A stretch of DNA of 64,000 bases from Pleurodeles waltl (taxonomy: Eukaryota; Chordata; Amphibia; Caudata; Salamandridae). Below are positions 56,577-64,000 of this stretch, in pieces. Each line of letters opens with the position of its first letter. Within the stretch, counting starts at the first letter, position 1. Position numbers and translations under genes: made by a program. The stretch is taken from assembly GCF_031143425.1 (NCBI RefSeq), contig NC_090439.1, forward strand, positions 351,906,027 through 351,970,026, read 5' to 3'. The notes beneath the pieces are model-generated. The model saw only the letters and a program-made list of their open reading frames with translations. It was not told the origin of the DNA and did no database searches.

Positions 56577-57431
56577 TTACAAGAAGTGATGCATCTTGTT
56601 ATCTATGTTCAAACCTAATTCCAACATTTTTAATCTAATGATCCATCTCGCCTCATTTTTTCTTAATTCCAAAGTGCGATTTCCACCTCTAGGGTTTGCT
56701 GTAGTAAGGCTAATTCCCATATAGCTGATCAATGGGATTTCTGATGTCAGATGTTCCTCACTAAAATGACGTACCATGGGAGATGATGGGTCATTATTCC
56801 TCAGTGAGCGCATATGTTCTTGTATTCTCTCTTTCAGAGCCCGAATTGTACTGCCCAAATAATTTTTTACCACATTCACATAGTAGAATATAAATCACAT
56901 ATCTTGTACTGCAATTGATAAAGGTATTTATTTTGTAAGTGTTGCTACAATTAAAACTAAAACTGAAAGTCCTATGTAGTGCTATGCTACACATATTGCA
57001 ACAACTCCATTTATAGAATCCAAAAGGTCTTGTGTGTAGCCACATTACAATGTTATCCTTCATGGGGGGTAGGTAGCTATTACAAATCATATCCTTCTTC
57101 CTCTTATATGTATCATCTTTGGTTTATGAGGGATTATGCGGAATAAGGTATCATCCATACATAGGACATTCCAATGTTTACGTAATATTTTATAGATGTC
57201 ATCGCTATTTTGGCTGAAAGGTGTACAGAAAGTAACAAAATTGTGTGATGATTGCCTTTTCTGTTTTCTCTGTTTATCTAATAGGGACGTCCTAGATATT
57301 CTGTTAATCCTCTGTCTAGCTGCAGATACAACTTTCCTAGTATATCCTCTTTGTAGAAATATATTTTCCAAACGGTCTAACTCTATCTCACATATGTCTA
57401 TTTCATTACAATTTTTTTTCATCCTAGTCAT
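56577..57431 (-). pseudogene. Penelope-like RT linker and GIY-YIG endonuclease
   Basis: The first part (57431-57087) reads FLQRGYTRKVVSAARQRIN, FVTFCTPFSQN and ILRKHWNVL, the conserved connector after the RT in Penelope elements. The second reads RYVIYILLCECGKKLFGQ, then, after a frame change near 56860, NYLGSTIRALKERIQEHMR and MVRHFSEEH. These match the GIY-YIG fold (VIYxLxC...YxGxT...LxxRxxEH...H). The GIY-YIG nuclease nicks target DNA to prime reverse transcription. Two frames are needed, so it is inactive. Confidence 0.8.
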
Positions 57432-58063
57432 CTCACCAAAAGGTATGGCTGACAGAAATTAAGCAGTGACATGAAATTGACCTCAGCGATTGTAGGCAGT
57501 GTAACAAAAATAACCAACAACATACCACCGTCCAGTCCACAAATACCCACCCACCAGTCACAACAGGTGATCTTACAAATGGACTGAAGGTGCAGGATTA
57601 CTTTGTAGATCATATTGGGCGCAAGTGGCACAACTTACGGGTGACGCAGACTAGCAGTTGAGGGAACTAGGCTCAAGATCCCTCTCCTGATCCTCCACGT
57701 CAGGGCCAGGCTGGTCAAGCCAGGGTGCAGGCGTATCAGACTGCCCTGCCTCAGACCTTAAGTCAGCATCATCTGGCATTGAATTATCCCCACTGACAAT
57801 CCCAGTTACCAGGGACAGGCAGTAAAACCTCTTGAACCAAGAAATGTTACGAGTTGCCTGTGAGTTGCCTGTTCAGGCCATCGGTGAGCAACCACCAAGT
57901 ATCCTTGGCACCTAATAATAACCCACAGATGGTACTCCAATGGTAGCCGGAACTTGCTTCCCGGGAACCAGTCCTTAATCAAAACTTGATATCCAATCTG
58001 CAGGTCGGAAGGGCGTGCACGCAGATGGTGACTGGCCTTCTCATTGGAGTTCTTCCTTTTGTG

Positions 58064-58523
58064 CTATGCTATCCTATCATCTACAGGGTCAGGCTTCCAA
58101 GACTCATGATGAAAAATGGCATCAGCCATGACGTGGCCCATGGAGAGGTGACTCAGGACTCTTTCAGTGGTAGAGTGTGGGGTTTGACAATAGTCTTGCA
58201 GGAATGAATATATGGCGAGATCAGGAGCTACCTGACTGGTGGAAGCAATTCTTATTACCTTATTTAGAGATCTCATAAACCTTTTTACTGCTCCATTCAC
58301 CTGAGGCCACCTTTGAGTAATTTCTATGCACTATTCTGAGTGAACTCAAATATTCAGCAAGCTCGCAACTCTGAAATGGAGGACCATCGTCAGTTTTGAG
58401 CTCTTTAACCAGACCATGGTTAGCCAGGATTTTCTCAATCTTCGGTATTATTTCCCCGGTGGTTAATGAAGTAACTATTTCCACCTCTGTTTCTCTTGAA
58501 AAATCATCGATCAGCACCATCAT
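58064..58523 (-). pseudogene. Gypsy integrase core (relic B)
   Basis: Integrase motifs LIDDFSRETEVE (Asp), KTDDGPPFQS (Asp) and, after a frameshift near 58290, NGAVKRFMRSLNKVIRIA, where the catalytic Glu is replaced by Lys (VER to VKR). YSFLQDYCQTPHSTT follows. It shares these blocks with relic A at clearly less than full identity, so it is a different family or an old copy. Confidence 0.8.
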
Positions 58524-58750
58524 GCATCTACCATCAGGGAGACTTCCGAAGTCCAGGCTGACTCAGATCCAGGGTTGCTGGGGTACTCTTTTAGTCTCCA
58601 CTGAAAGGTGCGGCTCCCTCTTCATCGCAGCAGTGGGTAACCTCATATCCACACATATCCTCACCTCACCCTGACTCTTCTAGAATGAGTTCTCTTAATT
58701 TTGGTGAAGCACACCCTTAGATAATTTGTCGCCTGATTTCCTTGTTCTCA

Positions 58751-59035
58751 CTATTGAGACCAGAACATGCTGGCCAGTTCTTTGAGCCTCATGTAAAACA
58801 TATCGATTGACTCCTCAGGTTGCTGCTTGGTTTGTCTGAACACAAACCTTTCATAGTCAATGTTAGTCATGGGTAGGAAGTGTGCCTTTAGGGCCGCAGT
58901 GAGAGTGAGGTGGGCCTTCAGCTCAGCTTCCACAATTTTTTGGGATATTCGGTGTATGTCTTTAACCCAGAGATGTAATATCATGGCTTTCTTCCGTACA
59001 CTTTCAATTTTTGTGGCTTCGAAAAACAGTAGCAC
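58751..59035 (-). pseudogene. Gypsy Gag fragment (relic B)
   Basis: The text MLLFFEATKIESVRKKAMIL and YERFVFRQTKQQPEESIDMF followed by YMRLKELASMF matches the conserved retrotransposon Gag region ('F-x-R-x-Q-x-x-x-E-S-x-x-x-F-x-x-x-L-x-x-L-A'). It forms the particle in complete elements. It ends at a stop soon after. Confidence 0.75.
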
Positions 59036-59059
59036 TCTCTCTACCTAATCTTTCCATCT

Positions 59060-61846
59060 TGAAGCCTGTGCTGATGGACCACCTTCTACAATGAACGGCT
59101 CAAAGGAGAGTATGGTGGTCATTGTGATGTGTTATTAATTGTAGCATCACTCAACTGTGCCGCCTCCATGGTTGTACTTTCACTATGAGTGGATAGTCCC
59201 TTTGTTTATGGTGGGGCCTGCCTTCATTGGTGTATTTAAAAAAAATATATATATTTGTTGATTCCTTGAGTGTTTTCTTGTTTCCCACCTTCCTATGGTG
59301 ATTAAGTTATTTTTTGTGTTACGATTCTCTTGTTTTTAGTCTCCTCTGACTTCGCAAAATGGTGATGTTCCACATAGTGTGGCACACAGGGTGTATATAG
59401 CACTTTAAGATGCTTCCCCGAGTGGCCTGCTGCACGTGCAGGCAGGGGGTGGGGCCACGCTAAACTCCTAGGTGTTCTCCTAAGAACGTGTCTCTCTCAG
59501 TAATTAGTGTCAGCTCTTTCTCACGGGGCATACACACGGTTCAACAGCTCCGCTGGTGGGAAAAACTGCAACAGCGATCGGGTGAGCTCTGATCCCACCA
59601 CCACAGAGACAGCAGGCCCTACTCCAGATGTGCATGAACACCTGAGGCCATGTCCTCTGGCAAGCAGCTGCCACGTCAGAACCTGACCACATGTAAGCCT
59701 TACTTGTCGCCAGTGTTGTCTCGGCGATTCATGTAGCATGGGTGCTGCAGAGTCGCCATCGCTTAGAAAAAAATCCTCAGGCCACACACAATGTATTTTA
59801 ACAACTCCAGACTGGCAGGTCACTCCACTCGATGTACTTCTGGCCCCACCTGCTGGCCTAGTCACTTTTTATTGGCCTTGGGTCAGCTGGCCAGAGGGCT
59901 GAAACATAATAATACGCACACAAATCATCAAATACCCCTGTTCAATCAGGGATTCAGGGTAGCGCTTGCGACCCCATTTTTTCTCAGGCGCAACACTACA
60001 CCAATGTGCTATCTGCTGATGGATATGCAGACAACCATGAAAACCCTGCTGAAAAACCCCACTGTGGGCCCCAGCTGCCCCCTTAGTTGAGCAGCTTGGA
60101 GCAGCTTACAGTTTGCAGCACACAGCTTGCGAATCATGTGTACTCTCCCAAGGACTTCCTGCTTCAGAGACTACCTGCTATGCTCCCAGAGGTGGCAGCA
60201 GAGTTGTGGATCAGACTTGTGGGCAGGCACGAGCATGATAGGCAGAGAAGTATTGTCAAAAGAAAAGCATCATGCTGATAACAGTGTTTTGACCAGAATG
60301 ACAACTTCTGGGGCATGATGATTTTTGTTTTCTACACGGGGCATTAAATCGTTTGAGGACTACTTCCTGTCACAATGGCAGGGCACAGATCCTGGAACAA
60401 TGACAGCAATGAAAGTTACAGCTGACACCCTAAAGGTAATGAGGGCCCAGGCCATGCTCTGAGAGACTCCTTTTGCAGTAGCTGAAGGCACAGTTCAAAG
60501 GGATTCTTGCATAAATGTAATCAGTTAATAGGAGTTTGGATAAAAACAGATCACACTCTTTATATTCCCCTGCCTTTGGGACAATTCAATGAATTCTTAT
60601 CAGCTGGACTGATGATATATTTGAGACGTGCTCAAGATTAGCTTTATTTATATAAAAACTAAACAACACCATTAAATCTTGTTTATGTTTTAAGATGAAA
60701 GTGGAATTTTCACCAAAACCTTAAAGAAAACATACCACTGTAAGAACACAAATGCTGATTATCTGATTCAACTGATTAGCATTTGCTCATGCTGTGTGAG
60801 CAGGTCAAGCAGACACTGGAAACTGATACCTTGGGCTGCTAGATAAGAGAGCCCCAAGAGCTGATAGCAGGCCATTTGGAAGGGAATGTAAAAACAAATG
60901 CATAAAAAAAATAAAAGGACTGAATGAGGTAAGCAGAGGAGAGGTGGAGATGGGGTGAGCAAAAAAGAAACATGAAGCACAGGAGCATCTGTATTTGGTA
61001 GGACGAGAAGCACAGGAGAGAGCTATAAAACAAGCACTCTCCTGGAGTGTTTTAGAAAAAAGAAAATAGCAGATCTGTAAATATGCAGTTGAAGGATAGA
61101 AGCCAGCCAATCAAAGAGAAGGTAAAGAGACTATGCTGCAGAGGAGGGATAGGCACAAGGTGTACATGCTGGGAAAAGGAAAGCCATTGAATAAGAAGCA
61201 AACACTTGAGTGTGACAATAAAGCTATACCAATAGCAGGCAGTGGGAGGCCTGTATGTTCTTGGTGAGTCCACATTAGGTCCTTTGCAACCAGACAGCTT
61301 CCGATTTTTGGTATGCTCAACCTAAAAATATAGGCCCATATGTACAAAGGTTTTGCATTGGATTTGCCTTACTTTTTAACAAGACATGGCACAAAATCCT
61401 TTTTGGTATTTACAAAGCAAGGCAATGGTTATTTGTATTGCTTTGTAACAAAAAAAAGTAATGCAAAGCAGCACCTTGCACTACCTTGCATTAGTTTGCG
61501 TTCCAGAGGCATTCAATAGGTGGTTCCTGAGTAAATCCGTGCATCCTTCTATTCATTTTGATGCAAACCCATATCTACAAAGACTTGTAAACATGGATCT
61601 GGGCCAACCTCCTGTGTTTGCTCGAGGCTGGTGTAAAAATGAGAAATGCCTTTATTTCTGCTCAATATTTCCTCCATGCATGTGTGATGCATTCTACAGC
61701 ACAATACACAATACAACACAAATACAAAGAGGAAATAGTCTTAAAGGATAGCTTTTACGCAGGGACGTATTTTATGTGCAAAAACTCTCCTGACATCCTT
61801 CCACTGTGGCACAAGGGTAATTTTACTGCAAAAAAAAAACTTTGAA
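59060..61846. other. Unassigned region, one dispersed-repeat match
   Basis: No coding element was recognised. The text GAATAAGAAGCAA and nearby bases at about 61140-61275 resemble 21255-21365, so both belong to one diverged dispersed repeat; Harbinger copy 1 inserted beside it. TAGGCCCATATGTACAAAGG near 61331 looks like a MITE end, but its partner was not found. Confidence 0.4.
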
Positions 61847-62245
61847 ATTCAATGAAAAAACAAAAGTTAAAGGGACGTTATATTCATGTGAAAATATCAT
61901 TAAAACATACTATTTTAAGTGATCAAAACCACTGAAACTCATCAGTTATAGTTATATCAAGTAACTATAACTCGTGCTCTAAAGTAACCATGCTCTGTTA
62001 ATTACCTGACATATCACATTACTGATGACATGTTCTGTCAGACCATTGATAACATCACTGCAACATGGGATATTACATCAATGATAAAAACCTTCTACAT
62101 GGTAGGGGCACAAATTATAGTTACATTGGGCACAAGTTATAGTTACTTGAGAAAACTATAACTGGTGAATTTCAGTTGTTTTGTTATTTTATGACACTGT
62201 CACCAAACTATGATGTCCCTTTAATCTTTGTTTTTTTCAGTGAAT
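61847..62245. mobile_element. Fold-back MITE with long inverted arms (399 bp)
   Basis: Left arm 61847-61975 and right arm 62120-62245 are inverted repeats with interspersed mismatches. Examples are ATTCAATGAAAAAAC / ATTCACTGAAAAAAAC and CAGTTATAG...AAGTAACTATAAC on both sides. An 11-bp perfect hairpin sits within the left arm at 61944-61954/61962-61972. A central 140 bp is unrelated. Target duplication is unclear, because flanking A-runs blur the edges. Confidence 0.72.
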
Positions 62246-62379
62246 ATATATATTTTATATTCAAGTGTGTGCATTTATATGTTTTGTTCGTCTCCTTTCC
62301 ACAGTTGCACCAAAACCAGCATGAGTGGCAAAGTCTTTTATTTCATTTTCAGAAATTATTCCACAAATAATCTATATGG

Positions 62380-63060
62380 ATTGGGCCTGCGGGATGGGTT
62401 CCCCAGGGGACGAAAATGGCTCGGGGGACTACATAGAATCCCTGGCCTTTAACATAGATAAGGTCCTGGGGTTTTCGGTCCCCAGGACCTAATGAGTCTT
62501 GGGTGATGAGGACCACACAGCTCCCCACCCCTTTAAGATACACAAGGGCCTGGGGCAGAGTGTCCCCAGGACCGAATAGGGCTCCAGGAGGGAGGTCATG
62601 AGACCCTCCTGCCCTTTAAAATACATAAGGCCCTGGGGAATGTGTGTCCAGGGTCTAATGAGCATCAGGGAGGGGAGGCACCCCTCCCCTTTAAAAAATA
62701 TACAGTGAGAATGGGGGAGTGAGGTCATGTGGCCTCTCTCTCCTTTTACAAATAAATAGAAAGCCCAAAGGGATACGGTACCCGGGCCTGAGAAGGCTTG
62801 ACGAGGGGGGCTGTGCGGTCCCCTCCCCATTACCAAAAATGCAGCCCTGGGGCATGGGGTTTCCAGGGCCTAATGAGGCTTGTGGAAGGAGGCCATGAGG
62901 CCCCCCTCCCCTTTAAAATAAAGAAGGCCCTGGGGGATATTCAGCTACTAATGAGGTTTGTGGTAGGGGGCACACAGCTCCCCTTCCCCTTGAAAAATAA
63001 ATACAGCCCTGGGGATTGGGGTCCACAGGCACTTTTCAGGGCTGGGAAGGTGGGGCACAC
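62380..63060. repeat. G-rich minisatellite, unit about 80-95 bp
   Basis: Seven or eight diverged units share the text GGCCCTGGGG...TCCAGGGCCTAATGAG, then a G/A-rich spacer and CCCTCCCCTTTAAAATA. Clear unit starts lie near 62461, 62547, 62628, 62840, 62925 and 63006. Unit length varies. The array is old enough to differ by many substitutions. Confidence 0.82.
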
Positions 63061-63167
63061 AGCTGCAACACAGGCCATACAGCTAACCCCATGCCACAAA
63101 GGAGCAAAGGCCGTCAAGGGCATGATGTTGGCTGTCTCCAGGTGGCTGTCTGCTAGAAGTGCCTATG

Positions 63168-63275
63168 ACCTCACATATTACATCATTCATGACATTTTCT
63201 ATTACGTCATTTATGACATCACTGATGAAATTTCAAATGACATCATTGATGGCATCACTGATGACATCATCCAAG
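63168..63275 (+). repeat. Short tandem repeat of TGACATCA-type motifs
   Basis: The phrases TTACATCATTCATGACATT, TTACGTCATTTATGACATCA, TGACATCATTGATGGCATCA and TGACATCATCC follow at about 12- to 24-bp spacing. Similar text also appears at 62010-62095. The motif is one base from the CRE site TGACGTCA. Confidence 0.7.
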
Positions 63276-63506
63276 CTTATTGTATACAGATTACCCGTTT
63301 AACTAGCATGGCATCAGAAGCCTGAAAGCAAGCATTTGTTCTGTTCAAGATTGACCCTATACCATATACTTCATGGGTAGCAAATTCAAATTAACAATCA
63401 ACCACAGATATGTGGTTAACCCTCACTGCACATGGTGTTCTATATTTATACCAATGTTCAGAGAAAGCCAGGTTATCCAAGACACTTAACACCTGTTCCA
63501 GACTTA

Positions 63507-64000
63507 GGCCCTCAGTATGACATTGGCGGTAAATCCCACTTACCGCAACGCTGACTGTCACCAACATACCGCCACAGCCGTGGATATCCATTCACCATAT
63601 TATGACATACACACCAATCCGTCACTATTCAGCCACATACACAAGTCTGCCACACCAAAGGTCAGTGATAAACTGGTGGTATCAAAACCCCACACCGTTA
63701 CGCCAACAGAACTAAGCCCACCACATTATGACCCACGAATCACCACGGTGGACATTCAATGGCAGTACACCAATGGCGGTGCATACCGCTGCACTCAAAA
63801 TACACACACTCAAACAAAACAACATTACATTGGTCAATTCAAACTACACACACCTGACACACATACCCACACCACACCCACACACCCACACCACTATAAA
63901 ACACACACCCACACTACCCACAACCCTTTACGATTACAAACAATTGCCACGAGATAGACACCACAGACAAGACCAGAGCCACACACCACCATCACCTATA
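63507..64000. mobile_element. Left end of Harbinger copy 3 (cut by window end)
   Basis: Starts GGCCCTCAGTATGACATTGG, then GGTAAATCCCACTTACCGC, as in copy 1 (12353 onward). Later text such as GGTCAGTGATAAACTGG, TATGACCCACGAATC and the CA-rich leader with CACACACCC runs match copy 1 up to about 12840. A Myb-1 gene would be expected about 100-200 bp beyond the window. The preceding TTA (63504-63506) may be its target duplication. Confidence 0.8.

Larger units (their letters stand above)
55110..57440 (-). mobile_element. Penelope-like retroelement fragment
   Basis: The minus strand holds the end of the RT linker and a GIY-YIG endonuclease (56577-57431). Further downstream is a hammerhead-like motif (55296-55338) followed by duplicated 3' sequence. 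This is the order expected of Penelope-like elements, whose pseudo-LTRs carry hammerhead ribozymes. The RT itself is missing; the break at about 57440 coincides with gypsy relic B. The extent to the left is uncertain. Confidence 0.72.
57660..59050 (-). mobile_element. Ty3/gypsy relic B with gag joined to integrase
   Basis: On the minus strand a gag-like frame (59035-58751) is followed within about 230 bp by an integrase core (58523-58064). Protease, reverse transcriptase and RNase H are missing, so an internal deletion joined them near 58700. A possible 5' LTR lies at 59728-59960, ending before CTGGCGACAAG, which could be a primer-binding site; I am not confident of it. Confidence 0.7.

Overview
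The window looks like intergenic DNA from a large, transposon-filled vertebrate genome. I found no host gene, rRNA or intact tRNA gene. Nearly every recognisable coding stretch belongs to a mobile element: PIF/Harbinger DNA transposons with their non-autonomous derivatives, L1-type and Jockey/CR1-type LINEs, Ty3/gypsy relics, a Penelope-like element, a hAT-like MITE and one very young LTR element. This mix, with Harbinger dominating, suggests a salamander, perhaps a newt such as Pleurodeles. That is an inference from general knowledge, not something the sequence proves.

Layout. (1) 28-5199 is a complete LTR element with two 1371-bp LTRs, a 5-bp target duplication and one Gag-position ORF; it has no pol. 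(2) 5929-6823 is a Harbinger-type MITE, and 9230-11050 is a diverged tandem array of roughly 350-bp units. (3) 12353-21237 is an 8.9-kb Harbinger element (copy 1). It carries two different Myb/SANT-like genes around a DDE transposase gene, followed by several minisatellites. (4) 21770-22683 is a hairpin-rich MITE flanked by TAA. (5) About 26690-50660 is one old LINE on the minus strand, broken into pieces by later insertions: Harbinger copy 2 (27080-42127), a truncated L1 (44669-47478), a hAT-like MITE (48301-48769) and a Harbinger MITE (48990-50158). Harbinger copy 2 is itself split by a full-length 6.9-kb L1 (30821-37748). (6) 51637-53040 is a second LINE relic, 53070-54668 a gypsy integrase relic, 55110-57440 a Penelope-like element with a GIY-YIG domain and a hammerhead-like RNA motif, and 57660-59050 a second, internally deleted gypsy relic. 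(7) 61847-62245 is a fold-back MITE, 62380-63060 a G-rich minisatellite, and 63507-64000 the left end of a third Harbinger copy.

The most notable result is the Harbinger architecture. Copies 1 and 2 are diverged and lie in opposite orientations, yet both have the order Myb-1 gene, transposase gene (opposite strand), Myb-2 gene. The familiar Harbinger plan has a transposase plus one Myb-like protein. Here there appear to be two paralogous Myb/SANT proteins. The transposase and the second Myb gene diverge from a shared intergenic region with a conserved inverted pair of CCAAT boxes and GGCGGT-type motifs. Every coding copy here carries stops, frameshifts or deletions, so the elements in this window are probably immobile.
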